Part shown: piece after piece, positions 48,351 through 59,779 of the stretch
How positions within the stretch are numbered: the first letter of the stretch is position 1
How the letters are laid out: every line of letters starts with the position of its first letter
NCBI RefSeq assembly: GCF_030272615.1
Contig: NW_026729175.1
Location: 95,577-159,576, forward strand
Source of the DNA: Cryptomeria japonica
Lineage: Eukaryota > Streptophyta > Pinopsida > Cupressales > Cupressaceae
Length of the DNA stretch: 64,000 bases
Direction of reading: 5' to 3'
Made by a program: the position numbers and the translations under genes
Notes under the pieces: generated by a model
Database searches by the model: none
What the model was told of the DNA's origin: nothing
The model's input: only the letters and a program-made list of their open reading frames with translations

Positions 48351-50875
48351 AACACAAGGTTTCAAGATGCAAGCTTTGATTCTAGAGCCAGTAGCATCAA
48401 AATTCAATTTTGATGCACAACAAGGTTTCAAGATGTAAGTCTTGATTCTAGAGCTGGTAGCATCAAAATTTGATTTTGACGCACATCGTACTCTTAGAAC
48501 CTCATTTCGAAGCGTGTGGCTCGAGAGCTCCAGTTTCAAAACATCAAAATCAATGTTTAAAGGCACAACAAGGTTTCAAGACACAAGTCCCGATAGTCAA
48601 GCTGATAGCATCAAAACACAATTTTGAGAAATATGGTGTTCTTAGAACCTCATTTCAGAGGTTGTGCCTCAAGAAGCAAGTCCCTATGCCGGAGCCTGTA
48701 GCGTCAAAATCAATGTTTGGACGCACAACAAGGTTTCAAGATGCAAATCCCGATACTAGAGTCAATAGCGTCAAAATCTAATTTTGGCATACATCGTGCC
48801 CTTAGAAACTCATTTCGAAGCTTGTGCGTCGAAAGCCCCAGTTTTGGAGCATCAAAATCAGTGTTTTGAGGCACAACAAGGTTTCAAGATCTAAGCCCTA
48901 ATTCTAGAGCCAGTAGCATCAAAATTAAATTTTGATGCACATCATGCTCTTTGAACCCTATCTTATAAATTGTGCCTCAAAAGCCCTAGGTTTTGTCCAT
49001 CAAAATCGATGTTTAGAGGCATAACAAGATTTGAAGATGCAAGTCCTGATTTTATAGCCGGTAGCGTCAAGATTTCATTTTGAATCACATCGTGCTCTTA
49101 GAACCTTGTTTTGCTTATGCCTCAAAATCTTCAGTTACGAAGCATCAAAATTGGTGTTTGGAGGGACAACAAGATTTCAAGATGCAAGTCCCTATTCTGG
49201 AGCCTTTATTGTCAAAACGTGATTTTGATGCACATCATGCTCTTCGAACCTCATTTCGGAGCGTGTGGCTCCAAAGCTCCATTTTCAAAACATCAAAATC
49301 AGTGTTTAAAGGCACAATAAGGTTTCAAGACACAAGTCCCTATTCTCAAGCTGATAGCCTCAAAACACGATTTTGACAAACATGGTGTTTTTAGAACCTC
49401 ATTTTTGGAGAATAAAAATTAGTGTTTGGAGGCATGACAAGGTTTCATGACACAAGTCCCAATTCCAGAGTCGGTAGCGTGAAAATGCAATTTTGATGTA
49501 CATCATGCTCTTAGAACCTCATTTTGGAGCTTGTGCCTTGAAAGCCCTGATTTTGGACCATAAAAATTAGTGTTTGGAGGCACAACAAAGTTTCAAGAAG
49601 CAAGTCCCTATTCCGGAGTTTGTAGCGTCAAAATTCCATTTTTACGCACATCATTCTCTTAGAAGCTCATTTGGGAACTTGTGTCTCGAGAGACCCAGTT
49701 TTGGAGCGTCAAAATCAATGTATCGAGGCACAACAAGCATTCAAGATGCAAGCCTCGATTCTAGAGCCAGTAGCATCAAAATTCAATTTTGATCCACATT
49801 GTGCTCTTAGAACCCTGTTTTACACATTGTGCCTCAAAAGCCCCAGTTTTGGAGCATCAAAATAGATGTTTGGAGGTACAACAAGGTTTCAAAATCTTCG
49901 GTTTTGAAACATAAAAATTGGTGTTTGGAGGCAGAACAAGCTTTAAAGACCCAAGTCCCTATTTCGAAGCCTATAGTTTCAAAATTTTAATTTTGATGCA
50001 CATCATGCTCTTAGAACCTCGTTTCGGAGCGTGTGGCTCGAAAGCTCCAATTTCAAAACATCAAAATCAATGTTTAAAGGCACAACAAGGTTTCAAGACA
50101 CAAGTCCCGATTCTCAAGCTGATAGTATCAAAACACAATTTTGACAAGCATGGTGTTCTTAGAACTTGATTTCGGAGGTTGTGCCTCAAAATCCTCAATT
50201 TTTGAGCATAAAAATTAGTGTTTGGAGGCACAACAAGATTTCAAAGCACAACTCCCAATTCTAGAGTCGGTAACATCAAAATGCAATTTTGATGTACATC
50301 GTGCTCTTAGAACCTCATTACGGAGATTGTCCCTTGAAAGCCTTGATTTTGGAACATCAAAATTAGCGTCAAAATCAATGTTTCGAGGCACAACAAGCAT
50401 TCAAGATGCAAGCCCTGATTCTAGAGTCAATAGTTTCAAAATTCAATTTTTGATGCACATTTTGCTCTTAGAACCCTGTTTTAGAAATTGTGCCTCAAAA
50501 GCCCCAGTTTTGGAGTATCAAAATCAGTGTTTGGAGGCGAAACAAGGTTTCAAGATGCAAGTCGTGTTTCTAGAGCCGGTAGCGTCAAATTTTGATTTTG
50601 ACGCACATTGCGCTCTTAGAACCTTGTTTTGGAGCTTATGCCTCAAAATCTTCGATTTCGAAGCATCAAAATTGGTGTTTGGAGGCACAACAAGGTTTCA
50701 AGACGCAAGTCCCTATTCTAGAGCCTGTAGTGTGAAAAGATGATTTTGATGCACATCGTGCTCTTAGAACCTCGTTTCAGAGCGTGTGGTTCGAAAGCTC
50801 TAGTTTCAAAATATCAAAATCAATGTTTGAAGGGACAACAAGGTTTCACAACACAAGTCCCAATTTTCAAGCTGA
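48351..50875 (+). repeat. 148-bp satellite, + block left of the LTR
   Basis: Satellite in plus orientation, starting mid-monomer. Several monomers are partial near 48660-48720, 49880-49900 and 50365-50400. The block ends in a type G monomer at TTTTCAAGCTGA, the insertion site of the LTR. Confidence 0.94.
50871..50875. repeat. Target-site duplication, left copy
   Basis: GCTGA lies immediately before the TG end of the LTR. The same five bases follow the CA end at 51664-51668. Removing the LTR and one copy restores the ordinary type G word CAAGCTGATAGC. Confidence 0.93.
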
Positions 50876-51663
50876 TGTTAGCATTCCCAAAGATACGGAG
50901 AGGCGGGGGGTGAATCAGTATTTGACCGGTATAATAATTTTCTTAAGTTATAACATAAAAAGCAAATCAAAACTGTGTACCGGTAAACGAAAAATAATGC
51001 AGTAAAGAAGAATAATAACCACAGCATAAGAAACACACCATAACACAATATTTTAACGAGGAAACCCAGTGTGGGAAAAACCTCGGTGGGATTTGTGACC
51101 CACAATATTCACTTACTAGCCAATAAGAGAATATTACTACTTACAATAGGGGTCTGCACATGCAGGAAGGCCAAGTGCCTAGAGCTCACTGCTCAATTAC
51201 AAAGAAGTCACATTGACTTACAAAAATGGATTATACAAATCCAATGTCTTGTACTGCTTCAGATTAGCATCCACTATGCCAGATTCAGTGCCGGTTTAAG
51301 CTCTGCTACATACATAAACCCTTATCCAATAATTCACATATTAGGTCTGCAATTATCTTTCCATACTTCTTGTTCTAAAATGATCTACAATGATCTCATA
51401 CATATATGAGTTATATTACAATCCACCAAGTCTGGTTACAAATGGATTTTACAAATAATTACAAAATATATATACACAAAATTCCTCTCAACCATGGTGC
51501 CGATAATCTTCTTTTTTGGTGTCGATGATCTATATGCCGGTGTAGAGTCTGTCGGTGCCGGTGCCTGTGTCTACCTACCGCTATCACATGATTGTAAGGT
51601 TGCCATCAATGACAATACCTTCATTCACCTACACTTTCTCATTGGAGTGTGCATTTGCCAACA
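50876..51663 (-). mobile_element. Solo LTR of a Ty1-copia-like retrotransposon
   Basis: This 788-base element has termini TGTTAGC and GCCAACA, the TG...CA ends of retroviral-type LTRs, and a perfect 5-base target duplication (GCTGA). On the minus strand it ends with the CACCCCCC-rich stretch followed by GGGAATGCTAACA. It also carries CACCGAGGTTTTTCCCACA and GGGTTTCCTCGTTAAAAT, words I know from plant copia LTRs, so the element lies in minus orientation. A TATA run sits at 51467-51474 in a suitable place for the LTR promoter. No internal domain, primer-binding site or second LTR is present, so this is a recombined solo LTR. It carries many CCGGT words. Confidence 0.88.
51467..51474 (-). promoter_or_regulatory. 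Putative LTR TATA box
   Basis: A TATATATA run sits about 190 bases inside the 5' end of the LTR when read on the minus strand, in a GTGTATATATATTTTG context. Position and composition suit a copia promoter. Activity is unknown. Confidence 0.35.
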
Positions 51664-51668
51664 GCTGA
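51664..51668. repeat. Target-site duplication, right copy
   Basis: GCTGA follows the LTR CA end and leads straight into TAGCACCAAAACAC, the continuation of the interrupted type G monomer. Confidence 0.93.
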
Positions 51669-53069
51669 TAGCACCAAAACACTATTTTAAAAAACATGGT
51701 ATTCTTAGAACCTCATTTCAGAGGTTGTGCCTCAAAAGCCGCATTTTTGGAGCATAAAAAATAGTGTTTGGAGGCACAACAATGTTTCAAGACACAAGTC
51801 CCATTTCCACAGTGGCTAGCGCCAAAATGCAATTTTGATGTACATCGTGCTCTTGGAACCTCATTTCGGAGCTTGTCCCTTGAAAGCCCTGATTTTGCCA
51901 CATGAAAATAAATGTTTTGAGGCAAAACAAGGTTTCAAGAAGCAAGTCCCTATTCCGGATCCTGTAGCGTCAAAATTCCATTTTGACGCACATCATTCTC
52001 TTAGAAGCTTATTTCGGAGCTTCTACCTCGAAAGACCCAGTTTTGGAGCATCAAAATCAATGTTTGGAGGCACAACAAGGTTTCAAGATGGAAGTCCTGA
52101 TTCTAGAGTTAATAGCATCAAAATCTGTTTTTGGCACACATCGTGCTCTTACAAACTCATTTCGAAACTTGTGCCTCGAAAGCCCTGGATTTGGAGCATC
52201 AAAATCAGTGTTTTGAGGCTCAACAAAGTTTCAAGATGCAAGCCTCGATTCTAGAGCCAGAAGCATCAAAATTCAAGTTTGATGCATATTATGCTCTTAG
52301 AACCCTATTTTGGAAATTGTGCCTCAAAAGCCCCAGTTTTGGAGCATCAAAATCAATATTTGGAGGTATAACAAGGTTTCAATATGCAAGTCCTGATTCT
52401 GGAGCTGGTAGTGTCAAAATTTGATTTTGACGCACATCACGCTCTTAGAACCTTGTTTTGGAGCTTATGCCTCAAAATCTTCGATTTCGAAGCATCAAAA
52501 TCGGTGCTTGGAGGCGCCACAAGCTTTCAAGACACAAGTCCCTATTCTGGAGCTTGTAGTGTCAAAACATCATTCTGATGCACATCGTGCTCTTAGAACC
52601 TCATTTCGGAGCGTGTGGCTTGAAAGCTCCAGTTTCAAAACATCAAAATCAATGTTTAAAGACACAAGTCTCAATTCTCAAGTTGATAGCGTCAAAACAC
52701 TATTTTGACAAATGTGGTGTTCTTAAAACCTCATTTTGGAGGTTGTGCCTCAAAAGGCTCATTTTTGGAGCATAAAAATTATTGTTTGGAGGCACAATAA
52801 AGTTTCAAGACACAAGTCCCTATTCCAGAGTCGGTACCATCAAAATGCAATTTTGATGTACATCGTGCTCTTAGAACCTCATTTCGGAGCTTGTGCCTTG
52901 AAAGCCCTGATTTTGGAACATCTAAGTCAGTGTTTGCAGGCACAAAAAGGTTCCAAGAAGCAAGTCCCTATTCTGGAGCCTGTATCCTCAAAATTCCATT
53001 TTGACGCACATCATTCTCTTAGAAGCTCATTTCAGAGCTTGTGTTTGGAAAGACCCAGATTTCGAGCAT

Positions 53070-55490
53070 CAAAATCAATGTTCGGGGGGGCACAACAAGG
53101 TTTCAAGATGCAAGTCCAGATTCTAGAGTCAATAATGCCAAAATCTACTTTTCGCGCACATCGTGCTTTTAGAACCTCATTTCAAAGCTTGTGCCTCCAA
53201 AGGCCCGGTTTTGGAGCATCAAAATCTGTGTTTTGAGGCGCAACAAGGTTTCAAAATGAAAGTCCCGATTTTCAAGCTGATAGCGTCCAAACACGATTTT
53301 GAAAAATATGGTGTTCTTAGAACCTCATTTCGAAGGTTGTGCCTCAAAAGCCATGTTTTTGGAGCATAAAAATTAGTGTTTGGAGGCACAACAAGGTTTC
53401 AAGACACAAGTCCCAATTCGAGAGTTGGTAGCGTCAAAATGCAATTTTGATGTACATTGTGCTCTTAGAACCTCATTTTGGAGCTTGTGCCTTGAAATCC
53501 CTGATTTTGGAACATCAAAATTAATGTTTTGAGGCACAACAAAGTTTCAAGAAGCAAGTTCTTATTCCGGAGCCTGTAGCGTCAAAATTCCATTTTAATG
53601 CACATTATTCTCTTAGAAGCTCATTTCGGAGCTTGTGCCTCGAAAGACCTAGTTTCGGAGCGTCAAAATCAATGTTTGGAGGCACAACAAGGTTTCAAGA
53701 TGCAAGCCCCGATTCTAGAGCCAGGAGCATCAAAATTTAATTTTGGTGCACATTGTGCTCTTACAACCCTGTTTTAGAAATTGTGCCTCAAAAGCCCTAG
53801 GTTTGGAGCATCAAAATCTATGTTTGGAGGCACAACAAGATTTCAAGATGCAAGTCTTGATTCAGGAGCCGATAGCATCAAAATTTGATTTTGACGCAAA
53901 TCATGGTCTTAGATCCTTGTTTTGGAGCTTATGGCTCAAAATCTTCAGTTTCGAAGCATCGAAATTGGTGTTTGGAGGCACAGCAAGATTTTAAGACACA
54001 AGTCCCTATTCTGGAGCCTGTATTCTCAAAACATGATTTTAATGCACATCATGCTCTTAGAACCTCCTTTCGGAGCGTATGGCTTGAAAGTTCCAGTTTC
54101 AAATAATCAAAATCAATGTTTAAAGGCACAACAAGGTTTCAAGACATAAGTCCTGATTCTCAAGCTGATAGCGTAAAACACAATTTTGACAAACATGGTG
54201 TTCTTACAACCTCATTTCGGAGGTTGTGCCTCAAAAGACTAATTTTTGGAGCATAAAAATTAGTGTTTGGAGGCACAAGGTTTGAAGACACAAGTCCTGA
54301 ATCTCAAGCTGATAGTGTCAAAACATGATTTTGACAAACATGGTGTTCTTAAAACCTCATTTCGGAGGTTGTGCCTCAAAAGCCTCGTTTTTTGAGCATA
54401 AAATTTGTGTTTGGAGGCACAACAAGGTTTCAAGACACAAGTCCCAATTCCAGAGTCGGCAACATCAAAATGCAATTTTGATGTACATCGTGCTCTTAGA
54501 ACCTCGTTTTGGAGCTTGTGCCTTGAAAACCCCAATTTTGGAAAATCAAAATCATTGTTTGGAGGCACAACAAGGTTTCAAGATGCATGTCCCGATTCTC
54601 GTGCTGGTAGCATCAAAATTCAATTTTGATGCACATCGTTCTCTTAGAACCTTGTTTCAAAGCTTGCACCTCGAACACCCCAGTTTCAGAACATCAAAAT
54701 TGGTGTTTGGATGCACAACAAGGTTTCAAGTTGCAAGTCACAATTCCAGAGCCGGTAGTGTCAAAATGCGATTTTGAAGGAAATTGTGCTCTTAGAACCT
54801 TATTTAGGAGCTTGTCCCTCGAAAGCCTCGGTTTTGGAGCATCAAAATTGGTGTTTGGAGGCACAAGGTTGCAAGAAGCAAGTCGCCATTTTGGAGGCGG
54901 CAGCGTAAAAAAGTGATTTTGAGGCACATGGTGCTCTTAGATCATCGCTAGCAGAGCTTGTCCCTCCAAAGCCCCGATTTTGAAACATCGAAATCAGTGT
55001 TTGGAGGCACAACAAGGTTTCAAGATGCAAGTTCCGATTCTAGAGTCAATAGCATTAAAATCTGATTTTGGTGCACACTGTGCTCTTCGAACCTCATTTC
55101 GAACCTTGTGCCTCAAAAGCCCCAGTTTCAGAGCATCAAAATCAGTGTTTTTTGGCACAACAAGGTTTCAAGATGCAAGCCCCGATTCTAGAGCCAGTAG
55201 AATCAAAATTCAATTTTGATTTACATTGTTCTCTTAGAACCCTATTTTAGAAATTGTGCCTCAAAAGCCCCAGTTTTGGAGCATCAAAATCAATGTTTGG
55301 AGGCACAACAAGGTTTCAAGATGCAAGTCTTGATTCTGGAGATGGTAGCATTAAAATTTGATTTTTACGCACATCGTGCTCTTAGAACCTTGTTTTGGAG
55401 CTTATGCCTTAGAATATTTGGTTTCGAAGCATGAAAATTGTTGTTTGGAGGCACAACAAGCTTTCAATGGGCAAGTCCCTATTCCAGAGC
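53070..55490 (+). repeat. Duplicated satellite block C2 (partner 25152-27840)
   Basis: This is the partner of C1, with the same sequence of rare variants, including AAATCTACTTTTCGCGC, GATAGCGTCCAAACA, AAGGAAATTGTGCTC and GTGTTTTTTGGCAC. It lacks the roughly 270 extra bases that C1 has near 26630-26880. Confidence 0.82.
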
Positions 55491-56029
55491 CTGTGGTGTC
55501 AAAAAGTGATTTTGATTCACATCATGCTCTTAGAACCTCGTTTCGGAGCGTGTGGCTCCAAAGCTCCATTTTCAAAACATAAAAATCAATGTTTAAAGGC
55601 ACAACAAGGTTTCAAGATAGAAGTCTCGATTCTCAAGCTGATAGCGTCAAAACATGATTTTGACAAACATGGTGTTCTTAGAACCTCATTTCGGAGGTTG
55701 TGCCTCAAAAGCCTCTTTTTTTGAACATAAAAATTAGTGTTTGGAGACACAACAAGGTTTCAAGACACAAGTCCCAATTCCAGAGTCAGTAGCGTCAAAA
55801 TTCTATTTTGATGTACATCGTGCTCTTTGGACATCATTTTGGAGCTTATGCCTTGAGAGCCCTGATTTTGGGACATAACAATCACTGTTTGGAGGCACAA
55901 AAAGGTTTCAAGAAGCAAGTCCCTATTTCGGAGCGTCAAAATTCCATTTTGATGCACATCATTCTCTTAGAAGCTCATTTGGGAACTTGTGTCTGGAAAG
56001 ACCCAATTTTGGAGCGTCAAAATCAATGT

Positions 56030-57620
56030 TTTGAGGCACAACAAGGTTTCAAGATGCAAGGCCCGATTCTAGAGCCAGTAGCATCAAAATTCAATTTTGA
56101 TGCACATTGTGCTCTTAGAACCCTGTTTTAGAAATTGTGCCTCAAAAGCCCAGTTTTGGAGCATCAAAATCGATATTTGGAGGAACAAAAAGCTTTCAAG
56201 ATGCAAGTCTTGATTCTGGAGCCGGTAGCGTCAAAATTTTATATTGACGCACATCATGCTCTTAAAACTTTTTTTTAGAGGTTATGCCTCAAAATCTTTG
56301 GTTTTGAAGCTTCGAAATTGGTGTTTGGAGGCAGAACAAGCTTTCAAGACACAATTCCCTATTTCAGAGCTTGTAGTGTCAAAACGTTATTTTGAGGCAC
56401 ATCATGCTCTTAAAACCTCATTTCAGAGCGTGTGGCTTGAAAGCTCCAGTTTCAAAACATCAAAATCAATGTTTAAAGGCACAACAAGGTTTCAAGACAC
56501 AAGTCCCGATTTCAGAGGTTGTGCCTCAAAATCCTTGTTTTTGGAGCATAAAAATTAGTGTTTGGAGGCAAAACAAGGTTTCAAGGCACAAGTCCCGATT
56601 CTAGAGTCAATAGCCTCAAAATCTGATTTTGATGCACATCGTGCTCTTAGAACTTCATTTCGAAGCTTGTGCCTCGAAAGTCTCAGTTTCGGTGCATCAA
56701 AATCAGTGTTTTGAGGCAAAACAAGGTTTCAAGATCCAAGCCCCGATTCTAGAGATAGTAGCATCTAAATTAAATTTTGATGCACATTGTGCTCTTAGAA
56801 CCTTGTGTTATAAATTGTGTCTCAAAAGCCCCAATTTTGGATCATTTAAATGGATGTTTGGAGCCACAACAAGGTTTGAAGATGCAAGTCCTAATTCTGG
56901 AGCCGGTAGCATCAAAATTTGATTTTGATGCACATGTTGTTCTTAGAACCTTGTTTTGGAGCTTATGCCTCAAAATCTTCAGTTTCGAAGCATCAAAATT
57001 GGTGTTTGGGGGTACAACAAGCTTTCAAGATGCAAGTCCCTATTCCAGAGCCTGTAGTGTCAAAACGTGATTTTGATGCACATCGTGCTCTTAGAACATC
57101 ATTTGAGGGCGTGTGGCTCGAAAGCTCCCGTTTCAAAAACATCAAAATCAATGTTAAAAGGCACAACAAGGTTTCAAGACACAAGTCCGGATTCTCAAGC
57201 TGATAGCATCAAAACATGATTTTGACAAACATGGTGTTCTTAGAACCTCATTTCAAAGGTTGTGCTTCAAAAGCCTCATTTTTGGAGCATAAAAATTAGT
57301 ATTTGGAGGCACAACAAGGTTTCAAGAATCATGTCCCAATTCCAGAGTCGGTAGCGTCAAAACGCAATTTTTATAAACATCGTGCTCTTAGGACCTCATT
57401 TCGGAGCTTGTGCCTTGAAAGGCCTAATTTTGGAACATCAAAATCAATGTTTTGAGGCATAACAAGTTTTCAAGAAGCAAGTCCCTATTCTGGAGCCTGT
57501 AGCGTCAAAATTCTATTTTGACGCACATCATTCTCTTTGAAGATCATTTCAAAGCTTGTGCCTCAAAAGACGTAGTTTTGGAGCATCAAAATTAATGTTT
57601 GGAGGCACAACCAAGTTTCA
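56030..57620 (+). repeat. 1.6-kb tandem duplication, member 1
   Basis: Shares with 57745-59385 the unusual words TTTTATATTGACGC, GAAGCTTCGAAATTGG, GTGTTATAAATTGTGTCTC, TTTTTATAAACATC and GACGTAGTTTT. The local offset is 1765, close to twelve monomers (1776). Confidence 0.88.
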
Positions 57621-57744
57621 AGATTCAAGTCTCGATTCTAATGTCAATAGCATCAAAATCTGATTTTGGTGCACATCGTGCTCTTGGAACCTCATTTCGA
57701 AGCTTGTGCCTCGAAAGCCCCGGTTTCAGAGCATAAAAAACAGT

Positions 57745-59385
57745 GTTTTGAGGCACAACAAGGTTTCAAGATGCAAGCCCCAATTCTAGAGCCAGTAGCA
57801 TCAAAATTTAATTTTGATGCACATTGTGCTCTTAGAACCCTGTTTTAGAAATTGTGCCTCGAAAGCCCCAGGTTTGGAGCATCAAAATCGATATTTGGAG
57901 GAACAACAAGCTTTCAAGATGCAAGTCTTGATTCTGGAGCCAATAGCGTCAAAATTTTATATTGACGCACATCGTGCTCTTAGAACCTTGTTTTAGAGGT
58001 TATGCCTCAAAATCTCTGGTTTCAAAGCTTCGAAATTGGTGTTTGGAGGCAGAACAAGCTTTCAAGACCCTATTTCAGAGCCTATAGTGTCAAAACGTTA
58101 TTTTGAGGCACATCATGTTCTTAAAACCTCATTTCGGAGCATGTGGCTTGAAAGCTCCAGTTTCAAAACATCAAAATCAATGTTTAAAGGCACAACAAGG
58201 TTTCAAGACACAAGTCCCGATTCTCAAGCCGATAGAATCTAAACACGATTTTGATAAACATGGTGTTCTTAGAACCTGATTTCAGAGGATGTGCCTCAAA
58301 ATCCTCGTTTTTGGAGCATAAAAATTAGTGTTTGGAGGCAAAAATAAGGTTTCAAGGCACAAGTCCCGATTCTAGAGTCAATAGCATCAAAATTTGATTT
58401 TGATGCACATCGTGCTCTTAGAACGTCATTTCGAAGCTTGTGCCTCTAAAGTCTCAGTTTCGGTGCATCAAAATCAGTGTTTTGAGGCAAAACAAGGTTT
58501 CAAGATCCAAGCCCCGATTCTAGAGCTAGTAGCATCTAAATTAAATTTTGATGCACATTGTGCTCTTAGAGCCCTATGTTATAAATTGTGTCTCAAAAGC
58601 CCCAATTTTGGATCATTAAAATGGATGTTTTTAGGCACAACAAGGTTTGAAGATGCAAGTCCTGATTCTGGAGCCGGTAGCGTCAAAATTTGATTTTGAC
58701 GTACATCCTGTTCTTAGATCCTTGTTTTGGAGCTTATGCCTCAAAATCTTCAGTTTCGAAGCATCAAAATTGGTGTTTGGAGGTACAACAAGCTTTCAAG
58801 ATGCAAGTCCCTATTCCAGAGCCTGTAGTGTCAAAACGTGATTTTGATGCACATCGTGCTCTTAGAACATCGTTTGAGAGCGTGTGGCTCGAAAGCTCCC
58901 ATTTCAAAAACAGCAAAATCAATGTTAAAAGGTACAACAAGGTTTCAAGACACAAGTCCCGATTCTCAAGCTGATAGCGTCAAAACACGATTTTGACAAA
59001 CATGGTGTTCTTAGAACCTCATTTCATAGGTTTTGTTTCAAAAGCCTCATTTTTGGAGCATAAAAATTAGTATTTGGAGGCACAACAAGGTTTCAAGAAA
59101 CAAGTCCCAATTCCAGAGTCGGTAGCGTCAAAACGCAATTTTTATAAACATCGTGCTCTTAGGACCTCATTTCAGAGCTTGTGCATTGAAAGCCCTAATT
59201 TTGGAACATCAAAATCAATGTTTTGAGGCATAACAAGTTTTCAAGAAGCAAGTCCCTATTCTGGAGCCTGTAGCGTCAAAATTCCATTTTGACACACATC
59301 ATTCTCTTAGAAGATCATTTCAGAGCTTGTGCCTTGAAAGACGTAGTTTTCGATCATCAAAATTAGGCACAACCAGGTTTCAAGA
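57745..59385 (+). repeat. 1.6-kb tandem duplication, member 2
   Basis: This is the second copy, directly following the first with about 125 bases between them. It has small private deletions, for example near 58068 and 59360. The tandem arrangement suggests unequal exchange over a block of about twelve monomers. Confidence 0.88.
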
Positions 59386-59779
59386 TGCAAGCCTTGATTC
59401 TAGAGCCAGTAGCATCAAAATTCAATTTTGATGCACATTGTGCTCTTAGAACCCTGTTTTAGAAATTGTGCCTCGAAAGCCCCAATTTTGGAGCATCAAA
59501 ATTGATGTTTGGAGGCACAACAAAGCTTCAAGATGCAAGTCCTGATTCTAAAGCCGGTAGCACCAAAATTTGATTTTGATGCACATTGTGCTCTTAGAAC
59601 CTTGTTTTGGAGCTTATGCCTCAAAATCTTTGGTTGTGAAGCATCAAAATTGGTTTTTGGAGGCACAACAAACATACAAGATGCAAGTCCCTATTCCAGA
59701 GCCTATAGTATCAAAACATGATTTTGATGCACATCGTGCTCTTAGAACCTCATTTCGGAGCATGTGGCTCGAAAGCTCC

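Larger units (their letters stand above)
51664..59779 (+). repeat. 148-bp satellite, 8.1-kb + block
   Basis: Plus-oriented satellite continuing the monomer split by the LTR. It holds the second member of the 2.5-kb duplication (with H and I types at 54640-54950) and a 1.6-kb tandem duplication at 56030-59385. A seven-base G run (TTCGGGGGGGCAC) at about 53083 expands the usual TTGGAGG word. The block ends in type G at GAAAGCTCC, where the orientation reverses. Confidence 0.94.

Noticed and set aside
51071..51409. A 112-codon frame inside the solo LTR
   Set aside because: It lies wholly within an LTR, antisense to the inferred element, with no gag or pol similarity.
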